From contig JBDTVS010000174.1 of NCBI GenBank assembly GCA_040007095.1, forward strand, positions 1 through 17,230: DNA of 17,230 bases, in the 5' to 3' direction. The notes beneath the pieces were generated by a model. The model ran no database searches and was not told where the DNA came from. It worked only from the letters and a program-made list of their open reading frames with translations. Of the stretch, positions 1 through 6,155 are shown in pieces. The position numbers were made by a program, and so were the translations under genes. Numbering within the stretch: position 1 is the first letter of the stretch; the number at the start of each line of letters is the position of its first letter. The stretch comes from JBDTVS01 sp040007095 (GTDB taxonomy: Bacteria > Acidobacteriota > Vicinamibacteria > Vicinamibacterales > CAVVIG01).

Positions 1-22
1 CGGAAAATAGCCAATTTGTTAG

Positions 23-196
23 TACGCAAAACGGGCGTGGGAATCCAGGCTAGCCGCCGTTCTCGCAACTCCTGCGCTCGGTTCGCGAAGCCTCTACTGG
101 CTTGCCGGTCTGATCGTCGCCTCGTCGTACCTGGCCTATCGGGCGCACCGGCTCGCTCTCTTACAAGCCAACCAGCACCAGCGTCGCCTCGAGGAG
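23..196 (+). other. Open in-frame 5' extension of the HD-GYP/GGDEF gene encoding a membrane-helix remnant
   Basis: The frame of the downstream cyclic-di-GMP gene stays open from just after an in-frame TAG at 20-22 (another lies at 8-10) up to the ATG at 197, but contains no ATG, GTG or TTG. Its translation includes a hydrophobic run, LYWLAGLIVASSYLAY, followed by a basic and Gln-rich stretch that leads smoothly into the HD domain. This looks like the last transmembrane helix and linker of a lost N-terminal sensor region. The first ~40 bases are AT-richer than the rest. Truncation, an upstream frameshift or a sequence junction would all explain it; I cannot tell which. Confidence 0.45.
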
Positions 197-1876
197 ATGT
201 CCGACGTCCAGTTGTCGACCATCGAGGCGCTCGCGCTCGCGATCGCCGCACAACAGGAGGCCGGCGAAGGCCGGCTGCGCCGCGTACGGGTCTACGCGAC
301 CGGTCTCGCTCGAGCGCTCGGCATGAGCGAGACCGAGGTGCCGGGCGTCAACGCCGCGGCGCTCCTGCACGATATCGGCAAGCTCGCCGTGCCGGAGTAC
401 CTCTTGTGGAAGGCAGGGCCGCTCGCGCCGGAAGAGCTGCAGAAGATCCGGCGGCACCCTCAGGCGGGGGCGGCCATTGTGGGCGGTGTGCCGTTTCCGT
501 ATCCGGTGGCGTCAATCATCCTCTCCCATCACGAACGCTGGGACGGCACGGGGTATCCGGTGGGTCTCGCCGGCGAGGACATTCCCCTGGGCGCACGCAT
601 ACTGGCAACTACCGACTATTTCGATGCGCTGATGTCGGAACCGGTGATGACCGCCGACGCGGCGCTCGAGCAACTGCAACACGAGCGCGGCCACGCGCTC
701 GATCCGAGGGTTGTCGACGCGTTCGTGCGCGCGTATCCGGTGCTCGCCGCAGAGGCCGAAGCCGCCGGGAGACAGTCTGCCCACGCCCATCGCGAGCCAC
801 CGCCGATCGACTCCACCGGCGCCGCGACAGGGTTGGAGTCAGCGCCTTACGCGAAAGCGCTGCACGAAATTTCCCTCGCCCACCGCGAGATCCACGCGCT
901 GTATGACATCGCCCAGGCGATGAGCCGCAGCCTCGGCGTGCACGCCACGATGACTCGCCTCTCGGACACGCTGAGTACGCTCGTACCACTCTCGTCGTGC
1001 GCGCTCTTTGTGCCGGGCGAGGACGCCGGCACGATCGGTTGTCTGTTTGCCGGCGGGGTTGACGCCGATCGGATTCAGCGGCTCACGATGCGGGACGGCC
1101 AATGGTCCACGGAGTGGCTCGACTGGCGACGCGCCCCGCTCGGCCAGGTGCACGCCGGAGCAGAACTGACCGTTGCCCGCGAGGCCGAAGAGCGCACCGT
1201 CCTGGCGTCGGCGCTCCTGTATCCGCTCATCTTCAACGAGCGGTTTGTCGGCATGCTCGCGGTCTATCACACCGATCCGGCGGTCTACACCGACGATCAC
1301 GCACGGTTGCTCGGGCGGATCTGTGAACAGGCGGCCGCGGCGATCCATCACTCGATCGTATTCGAGCAGACACAGGAGGATTCGTTCCGGGATCCGCTGA
1401 CCGGGCTGCCGAACGCACGGTATTTGTTGATCCACCTGGCGCGCGAACTGGCGCGCGCCGAACGGCTGCAGTCGACGGTCTCGCTGCTGCTCTTGGATCT
1501 CGACGGTTTCAAGGACATCAACGACAGCTGCGGCCACCACGTCGGGGACAAGGCACTGCAGGCGGTCGCCGGGGCGCTTCAGGCCGTGATCCGCCGCTAC
1601 GACGTCTGCGTCCGCTACGCCGGCGACGAGTTTGTCGTCGTGCTGGCTGGATGCGGAAAGGACGAAGCCGAGCAGAAACGCCTCGAACTTCAAACGGCGA
1701 TCGGTGACCTGGCCTTCGAAATCAGCTCGGGGCGCAGACTGTCGCTCGCGATCAGCGTTGGGCTGGCGGTGTTTCCGCACGACGGCACGTCGCGCGATGA
1801 GTTACTGGCGACAGCGGATCGGCGGATGTACGGCGACAAGACCAGCCGCAAGCGTCACGGGGTGGTGCCGTACTGA
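197..1876 (+). CDS. HD-GYP / GAF-like / GGDEF cyclic-di-GMP signalling protein (N-terminally truncated)
   Basis: 559 residues from the first available ATG. An HD-GYP-type phosphohydrolase domain occupies about residues 10-185: LLHDIGK with H58-D59, and HHERWDGTGYP at 111-121, which retains the GYP signature of cyclic-di-GMP phosphodiesterases. A GAF-like sensor segment spans about 225-385. A C-terminal GGDEF domain (about 397-555) has DPLTGLPN at 399-406, the metal-site LDLDGF, the catalytic loop as AGDEF (475-479; Ala in the first position is common in active enzymes) and an inhibitory RxxD I-site, RRYD 466-469, exactly five residues upstream. The protein may therefore both make and degrade cyclic-di-GMP. 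The ATG has GAGGAG directly abutting it, too close for normal initiation, and the frame is open further upstream, so the true start is uncertain. It stands alone and is convergent with the next gene. Confidence 0.85.
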   Translation: MSDVQLSTIEALALAIAAQQEAGEGRLRRVRVYATGLARALGMSETEVPGVNAAALLHDIGKLAVPEYLLWKAGPLAPEELQKIRRHPQAGAAIVGGVPFPYPVASIILSHHERWDGTGYPVGLAGEDIPLGARILATTDYFDALMSEPVMTADAALEQLQHERGHALDPRVVDAFVRAYPVLAAEAEAAGRQSAHAHREPPPIDSTGAATGLESAPYAKALHEISLAHREIHALYDIAQAMSRSLGVHATMTRLSDTLSTLVPLSSCALFVPGEDAGTIGCLFAGGVDADRIQRLTMRDGQWSTEWLDWRRAPLGQVHAGAELTVAREAEERTVLASALLYPLIFNERFVGMLAVYHTDPAVYTDDHARLLGRICEQAAAAIHHSIVFEQTQEDSFRDPLTGLPNARYLLIHLARELARAERLQSTVSLLLLDLDGFKDINDSCGHHVGDKALQAVAGALQAVIRRYDVCVRYAGDEFVVVLAGCGKDEAEQKRLELQTAIGDLAFEISSGRRLSLAISVGLAVFPHDGTSRDELLATADRRMYGDKTSRKRHGVVPY

Positions 1877-1957
1877 CGCGCGCCGTCGGCCGGGACAACA
1901 CGACCGCAGCAGGATCGAACGCGAGGGGTCTGAGAGCGTTTGTAACAAGCGTGTCGT

Positions 1958-1975
1958 CGTATTTTTCTCAATACG
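1958..1975. terminator. Small hairpin between convergent genes, possible weak terminator
   Basis: CGTATT and AATACG form a perfect 6-bp stem around a 6-base pyrimidine-rich loop. It lies between the convergent ends of the cyclic-di-GMP gene (1876) and the small membrane gene (1999). There is no strong T-tract, so terminator function is a guess. I see nothing else in 1877-1998. Confidence 0.25.
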
Positions 1976-1998
1976 TCGCGGGAGTTCTCGAAATTGCT

Positions 1999-2232
1999 CT
2001 AGCGGTCGGCTCCGTCGATCCAGTCCGGGCGGGCGCCGGTCAGGCCGGTCCAGAGGACGGCCGCGCCCGTCGCGCCGAGCACGAGACTCAGTCCGTCGAC
2101 CCACCAGCCTCCGTACTGGCCCGTCAGTTCAAGCCATCCGGCAGGCACCACCAGAAGCACTCCCACCACGATGGCCACGAGGCGACGGCGTACCAACCGC
2201 AAGAGCGCGCCACGCGCACGGCGTAACAGCAT
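1999..2232 (-). CDS. Small two-helix membrane protein, function unknown
   Basis: 77 residues from ATG to TAG. A strongly basic N-terminus (Arg-rich residues 4-17) is followed by a hydrophobic helix at about 18-35 and a second at about 46-64, with a short polar loop containing WLELTGQYGGWW and an acidic/Trp tail (ARPDWIDGADR). The positive-inside rule would put the N-terminus in the cytoplasm. The regular alternation of charge and hydrophobicity is not typical of a random GC-rich frame, so I think it is real. No clear Shine-Dalgarno sequence is seen; the closest purine run is GAAGA. I do not recognise the family. It could be a minor membrane component, or an overcalled ORF. Confidence 0.6.
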   Translation of the reverse strand: MLLRRARGALLRLVRRRLVAIVVGVLLVVPAGWLELTGQYGGWWVDGLSLVLGATGAAVLWTGLTGARPDWIDGADR

Positions 2233-2235
2233 GGT

Positions 2236-2510
2236 CTTCAGCTCAAAACTGAAAACTTGAAATTGAAAAGTTAGAAGGACTGCGACAACACTTGCCGTCT
2301 TTCTAACGCTGACTCTCGCTCTTCAACCGAACTGAAAACTCAAGACTTAGAAGGACCGCGACGATGGTCGCCGTTCTCCCAAGTTCTGACTTCGCAGTTC
2401 TCGGTCTACGTAGCTGCCGCTTCAGCTCGAAACTGAAAACTATGAAGCAAGCAGCAGCGCGGCGAGACTCGCTGTCCTTCTAAGTTCTCACTTCTCAGTT
2501 CTAAGTTTAC
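2236..2510. repeat. Degenerate intergenic repeat block with hairpin-forming units
   Basis: The gap between the small membrane gene and fabI carries repeated motifs. AACTGAAAACT occurs three times (ending at about 2257, 2340 and 2441); the first and third copies share a 22-base match with one mismatch (2236-2257 and 2420-2441). Each copy is followed by a TTAGAAGGAC-like arm or its complement GTCCTTCTAAG: 2270-2280 with 2293-2307, 2347-2357 with 2367-2382, and 2464-2483. The arms would fold into imperfect stems. Local composition is AT-richer than the genes. No coding potential is evident. The block resembles a dispersed intergenic repeat family, but genome-wide copy number cannot be judged here. 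Confidence 0.5.
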
Positions 2511-2514
2511 GAAG

Positions 2515-3288
2515 CTAGGTGCCGCTGACGTGGAATCCGGCGTCCACGAACAGGATCTCGCCGGTGATGCCTCGCGATTGCGGGCCGAGCAGGAAGAGGG
2601 CGGCATCGGCAACTTCGCCGACCTCGATGTTGCGCCGCATCGGCGAGCGTTCGCGATACACCTGGAGGATGTCCGAGAAGCCGGAGATCCCCATCGCCGC
2701 CAACGTCTTGACCGGACCGGCCGACACCGCGTTCACCCGGATGTTCTTGGTGCCGAGGTCGCTCGCCAGATATCGAACCGATGCCTCCAAGGCGGCTTTT
2801 GCCACGCCCATCACGTTGTAGTTCGTGAACACCCGCTGGCTGCCGAGATACGTGAGAGTGACGACACTGCCCCCGCCGCGGCGTTCCATCAGCGGCAGAA
2901 CGGCGCGGGTCAGTGCGATCAGCGAATAGGCACTGACGTCGAGCGCGATCCGGAACCCGTCGCGCGACGTCTCGACAAAGGGATTTTTCAGCTCGGCTTG
3001 CGGCGCGAACGCGGCGGCGTGCACCAGGAAGTCCAGTCCGCCGAACTCGCGATCGATCGCGGCGACCACTTCGGCGATCTGCTGATCGTTCGTCACGTCG
3101 CACGGCATGACGAGCGGCGATTCGAGCTTCTCGGACAGATCGCGCACGTTTTCTTCCAGCCGTTCGCCCTGATACGTCAGTGCGAGGCGGGCGCCGGCGG
3201 CTCCCGCGGCGTTGGCGATCGCCCACGCAATCGAGCGCTTGTTGGCGACGCCGAGAACGAGTCCGTGCTTGCCGGTGAGATCAGCCAT
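2515..3288 (-). CDS. fabI: Enoyl-[acyl-carrier-protein] reductase (NADH), FabI type
   Basis: 257 residues, normal for FabI, a short-chain dehydrogenase-fold enzyme that reduces the trans-2-enoyl-ACP double bond in the last step of each fatty-acid elongation cycle in the cytosol. The nucleotide-binding start LVLGVANKRSIAWAI (10-24), the catalytic pair in YNVMGVAK (Tyr157, Lys164), the accompanying Tyr147 in TYLG, and NAVSAGPVKTLAAMGI (186-201) all match the family. At the position of E. coli Gly93, where changes can affect triclosan binding, this protein has Ala (HAAAFAP, 90-96); other natural FabI proteins also carry Ala there. No good Shine-Dalgarno sequence precedes the ATG. It lies 129 bases downstream of the Cys-motif protein on the same strand and may be co-transcribed with it. 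Confidence 0.95.
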   Translation of the reverse strand: MADLTGKHGLVLGVANKRSIAWAIANAAGAAGARLALTYQGERLEENVRDLSEKLESPLVMPCDVTNDQQIAEVVAAIDREFGGLDFLVHAAAFAPQAELKNPFVETSRDGFRIALDVSAYSLIALTRAVLPLMERRGGGSVVTLTYLGSQRVFTNYNVMGVAKAALEASVRYLASDLGTKNIRVNAVSAGPVKTLAAMGISGFSDILQVYRERSPMRRNIEVGEVADAALFLLGPQSRGITGEILFVDAGFHVSGT

Positions 3289-3320
3289 TGGAATGTGACC
3301 AAGCGCCGTCGCTTCGCCGC

Positions 3321-3337
3321 CCCGACGGATCGTCGGG
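3321..3337. other. Perfect hairpin upstream of fabI
   Basis: CCCGACG-GAT-CGTCGGG is a perfect 7-bp inverted repeat with a 3-base loop, 33 bases upstream of the fabI start. It is nested inside a longer pair, GCTTCGCC at 3311-3318 and GGCGAAGC at 3369-3376. There is no T-tract. It could act as an mRNA leader structure, an attenuator or a protein site. Confidence 0.3.
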
Positions 3338-3417
3338 CGTCGCGGCCAGAGACGAGCGGCGTCGAGTGGGCGAAGCCAGACGACCGAAGCAGTGATCGAG
3401 ACCGCAGACGCCGACTG

Positions 3418-4122
3418 TCACTTCGATCGCTTGCGGCCGCCTTGAGGAGGGCCGTGGCGCGGCCCCTGGCGGGACATCATCGGTGGACGCCCGCCGCCGT
3501 GCCGCGGCATGCCGTCTCCGCCGCCGGCGTTCCCGGACCGGTTGCTGTTATGAAACGGCGACACGCCGCGAGCGCTTCGGAAGCGTCCCTGTCGATTGTT
3601 CGGCTGACGGATCGTGAAGTCGGGGCCCGGGCGGGTCGGTGGAGGCTGCCCCTCGATCCGCGGCAACGTCGCGCGAATCAGCCGGCGATGCGCAGGCCCC
3701 TCCTCGACGTTCTCCCGTTCTTCGAGATCCGCGGCGTCGGAGCCGGCATCCTTCTCCGGCGCTGGCGCCGGTGCGAGGTCCGCCGCCGCCAATGGCTCAG
3801 AGGGCCCGGCGCTATCCGGCGCGGCGCCGGTGCCGTTCGACGCCACTTCGTCGAAGGCTTCCGCCTCGCCCTGAGCCGCTTCGTGCACGACACGCTTGGG
3901 GCCACCCGCCAGGACTTGCGCCGACAGCGCGGTCGGTGTGTCCTTTCGGCGCTGACGAGGCACCTTCGCATGTTTGTAGTCGTGATCGGCGTCACAGGTC
4001 GTGCAGCGTGTCTGCTTCACGTCCTCTCCGATCATCGCGACGACGACATGGTTGGTGACGCGTCGTTCGCGCGGACAGTAATCGTCCAGGATGTCACCAA
4101 GCCGAGGCTGGCGCTGCTGCAT
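3418..4122 (-). CDS. Protein with N-terminal Cys motif and a disordered Gly/Arg/Pro-rich tail, function unknown
   Basis: 234 residues. The N-terminal ~60 residues look folded: LGDILDDYCPRERRVTNH with Cys16, then QTRCTTCD with Cys40 and Cys43, plus nearby His25 and His47, so a zinc-binding knuckle is plausible. A basic patch (KVPRQRRK) follows. From about residue 65 the protein is low-complexity: first acidic and Ala/Pro-rich, then from about 160 strongly basic and rich in Gly, Arg, Pro, Asn and Gln (RHGGGRPP, GPPQGGRKRSK at the end), like RGG-type nucleic-acid-binding tails. This suggests an RNA- or DNA-binding role, by inference only. The start is supported by GGGAG six bases before the ATG and a promoter-like pair upstream. 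It could be transcribed with fabI. Confidence 0.75.
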   Translation of the reverse strand: MQQRQPRLGDILDDYCPRERRVTNHVVVAMIGEDVKQTRCTTCDADHDYKHAKVPRQRRKDTPTALSAQVLAGGPKRVVHEAAQGEAEAFDEVASNGTGAAPDSAGPSEPLAAADLAPAPAPEKDAGSDAADLEERENVEEGPAHRRLIRATLPRIEGQPPPTRPGPDFTIRQPNNRQGRFRSARGVSPFHNSNRSGNAGGGDGMPRHGGGRPPMMSRQGPRHGPPQGGRKRSK

Positions 4123-4177
4123 CTAAATCTCCCGAAGGAACCTCGCTGGCGGGGAAGGGACTGCGAAAGGCGCTGCA

Positions 4178-4207
4178 ATACTAGCAGAGGCGGTTTCTGG
4201 GTGGCAA
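4178..4207 (-). promoter_or_regulatory. Candidate sigma70-type promoter for the Cys-motif gene
   Basis: On the minus strand TTGCCA (4202-4207) and TAGTAT (4178-4183) are separated by 18 bases, about 55 bases upstream of the ATG at 4122, in the 104-base gap after argH. The match to TTGACA/TATAAT is fair. Confidence 0.4.
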
Positions 4208-4226
4208 GACCACTCGACGTCTGGCG

Positions 4227-5603
4227 CTATTCGCGTGACAACCATCGCCGAACCTCTGCCAAGACGGCTGCGACCGCCTCGGGGGCGGTTGATTGCGGCG
4301 TTCGCTTCGCCGCGACGGAGAAACGAGGCGTCACCCGTCCGACGATGTCGCTCTCGAACTGGTCGCTGGACGCGCGCCATTCGTCGAAGGTGAGCGAGCC
4401 AAACTCCCGTCGTTCAGCGACCAGTTTTCTCACGAGCGCACCGACAATCTCGTGCGCGCGCCGGAACGGCACGCCTCGTCCCACCAGATAATCCGCCACG
4501 TCGGTGGCCAACAGCAAGCCTGATGCCGCCGCGGTCGTGCGATCGCGATCGAGCGTCAGGCCCTCGACGACGGATCGCACGACCCCCAGACAGCCCGCCA
4601 GGGTGTCCTCGCCGTCGAAGACGGCCTGTTTGTCTTCCTGCAGATCCTTGTTGTATCCGCTGGGCAGACCTTTGAGCGCGGTCATCAGCGCGACCAGATG
4701 ACCGAACGCCCGTCCGGTTTTCCCGCGGACGAGCTCCAACGGATCGGGATTCTTCTTTTGCGGCATCATGCTGCTGCCGGTGCTCAGCGCATCCGACAAC
4801 TCGAAGAATCGGTACTCGTCGCCGCAGAAGATGATCAAATCCTCCGCCAGCCGGCTCAGGTGGATCATCGTCATCGCGCAGGCGTAGAGGAACGTCGCCG
4901 CAAAATCGCGATCCGAGGAGGCGTCGATGCTGTTGACCACGACGCGGGAGAAGCCCAGGTCGCGCGCGAGCAGATCGACGTCAATCTCATAGCTGGTGCC
5001 GGCGACGGCGCCAGAGCCGAGCGGCAGCGCGTCGGCTTCGGCGCGCGCGCCCCCCAGACGCTGGTGGTCCCGGCGAAGCGCCGCAACATGGGCGAGAAAG
5101 AAATGCGCGACGAGAATCGGCTGCGCGGGTCGCAGATGCGTGAACGACGGCATCAGTGCGTCGCCGGCCGCTGCGGCCTGGCCGGCAAGCGCCGCCACGC
5201 ACGCCTCGAGCCCTCGCTGCAGCAGCGGAATGCGGCGCAGCAGATAGAGCCGGAGATCCAGCGACACCTGTTCGTTGCGCGAGCGGCCGGTGTGCAGACG
5301 CCGGCCGGCGTCGCCGAGCCGTTCGACCAGCAGCCGCTCGACAAAGCTGTGGACGTCTTCGTCGGGGCCGTCCACCCAGGCCGGATCGGTCCGCCCACGC
5401 TCGAGGATGTCCGTCAATGCGGCTTCGATCTGGATCGCTTCGGACGGCGGCACGACGCCCGCTCGAGCCAGCGCCCGCGCCCAGGCGATGCTGCCGGTGG
5501 CGTCGTCCTCGAACAGGCGCCGATCGAAACGAAACGACGAGCCGAACGCGAAGGCCGCGGCGTCGGGGGCCGTCTCGAATCGTCCCGACCAGAGATTAGT
5601 CAT
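4227..5603 (-). CDS. argH: Argininosuccinate lyase
   Basis: 458 residues, the usual family length. It catalyses the final step of arginine synthesis, cleaving argininosuccinate to arginine and fumarate, and works as a cytosolic homotetramer. The fumarase/aspartase-superfamily signature GSSMMPQKKNPD is at 276-287, with the flexible-loop catalytic serine (Ser277 or Ser278) and the lysines intact. HTGRSRNEQV (104-113) and the THLRPAQP region (155-162) containing the active-site His are also present. It begins MTNLWSGRF, as is typical. It lies 23 bases downstream of argR on the same strand, so the two probably form an operon under ArgR control. No clear Shine-Dalgarno sequence precedes the ATG. 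Confidence 0.97.
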   Translation of the reverse strand: MTNLWSGRFETAPDAAAFAFGSSFRFDRRLFEDDATGSIAWARALARAGVVPPSEAIQIEAALTDILERGRTDPAWVDGPDEDVHSFVERLLVERLGDAGRRLHTGRSRNEQVSLDLRLYLLRRIPLLQRGLEACVAALAGQAAAAGDALMPSFTHLRPAQPILVAHFFLAHVAALRRDHQRLGGARAEADALPLGSGAVAGTSYEIDVDLLARDLGFSRVVVNSIDASSDRDFAATFLYACAMTMIHLSRLAEDLIIFCGDEYRFFELSDALSTGSSMMPQKKNPDPLELVRGKTGRAFGHLVALMTALKGLPSGYNKDLQEDKQAVFDGEDTLAGCLGVVRSVVEGLTLDRDRTTAAASGLLLATDVADYLVGRGVPFRRAHEIVGALVRKLVAERREFGSLTFDEWRASSDQFESDIVGRVTPRFSVAAKRTPQSTAPEAVAAVLAEVRRWLSRE

Positions 5604-5626
5604 CGTGGCCGCGTGTCGTCACAGGC

Positions 5627-6079
5627 TCATCGTCCAGCCAGCCGTTCCAGACGTTTGGTCAACGCGGCCGCCCGCCGTACGTCGCGGGCGATGACGAGGA
5701 TGGTATCGTCGCCGCCGATCGTCCCGACCGCCTCCGACAACTGCGCGCGATCGATCGCGATGGCCAGGGGCTGCGCCTGTCCCGTGCCGGTGCGAATGAC
5801 GACCAGGTGTTGGACGTGGTCGACGCGCTGGAGGAACTCGCCGGCGGCGCGCTCGAGCGCCACCAGCGCCGCGGCCGGGTTGCGCTCCGGGAAACCGAGC
5901 CGCTGGTACGCGCCGTCTCCCGAACGCTTGACCAGACCGAGCTCCTTGATGTCGCGCGAAATGGTGGCCTGCGTCGCCTCGAAGCCCCGCCGATGGAGGC
6001 GCCGTCGCAACTGCTCTTGGCTGCGCAGCGCGTCGCGATCGACGAGATCCAGGATGGCGGCTTGCCGACGCGCTTTCAT
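5627..6079 (-). CDS. argR: Arginine repressor
   Basis: 150 residues from the ATG at 6079, the normal ArgR length. The family forms hexamers that bind ARG boxes when loaded with arginine. The N-terminal winged helix (about 1-65) contains the recognition-helix motif ATQATISRDIKELGLVK (35-51). The C-terminal oligomerisation and arginine-binding domain carries GTIGGDDTILVI (119-130) with the acidic pair Asp124-Asp125 that contacts arginine. A longer reading adding 26 residues to 6157 would run through the promoter region and overlap argC, so the inner ATG beginning MKARRQAAIL is preferred. It is divergent from argC with only 76 bases between starts, an arrangement that suits autoregulation and control of the arg operon. 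Confidence 0.93.
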   Translation of the reverse strand: MKARRQAAILDLVDRDALRSQEQLRRRLHRRGFEATQATISRDIKELGLVKRSGDGAYQRLGFPERNPAAALVALERAAGEFLQRVDHVQHLVVIRTGTGQAQPLAIAIDRAQLSEAVGTIGGDDTILVIARDVRRAAALTKRLERLAGR

Positions 6080-6098
6080 GTGTGATGTGATCGCATGG

Positions 6099-6104
6099 AT
6101 TATA
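6099..6104 (-). promoter_or_regulatory. Candidate -10 box for argR
   Basis: A perfect TATAAT lies on the minus strand 19 bases upstream of the argR ATG, preceded by TG. It would place transcription start near 6092, giving a very short leader. No good -35 hexamer is visible at 16-18 bases. Confidence 0.35.
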
Positions 6105-6116
6105 CATCGATTCTTG

Positions 6117-6144
6117 TTGATCGGACCGGCGGGCTGTGTATAAA
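6117..6144 (+). promoter_or_regulatory. Candidate argC promoter
   Basis: TTGATC (6117-6122) and TATAAA (6139-6144) are spaced by 16 bases on the plus strand. Transcription would begin at about 6150-6152, only a few bases before the argC ATG at 6156. That implies a leaderless or nearly leaderless mRNA, consistent with the absence of a Shine-Dalgarno sequence there. Confidence 0.4.
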
Positions 6145-6150
6145 TATACT
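6137..6150. promoter_or_regulatory. Candidate ARG box (ArgR operator)
   Basis: TGTATAAATATACT contains an inverted repeat GTATA-AA-TATAC and matches 10 of 14 positions of the classic ARG-box core TGAATAATTATTCA. It overlaps the proposed argC -10 box, so a bound repressor would block argC transcription. A weaker match on the minus strand, TGTATAATCCATGC, overlaps the argR -10 box. Confidence 0.4.
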
Positions 6151-6155
6151 TTCTC

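Noticed and set aside
2530..4491. A 653-codon plus-strand frame opposite fabI, the Cys-motif gene and the argH end
   Set aside because: It is antisense to genes with clear families, has Arg/Ala-rich composition without motifs, and reflects codon bias of GC-rich DNA.
4698..6143. A 481-codon plus-strand frame opposite argH and argR
   Set aside because: Antisense to two well-supported genes, no recognisable motif or ribosome-binding site.
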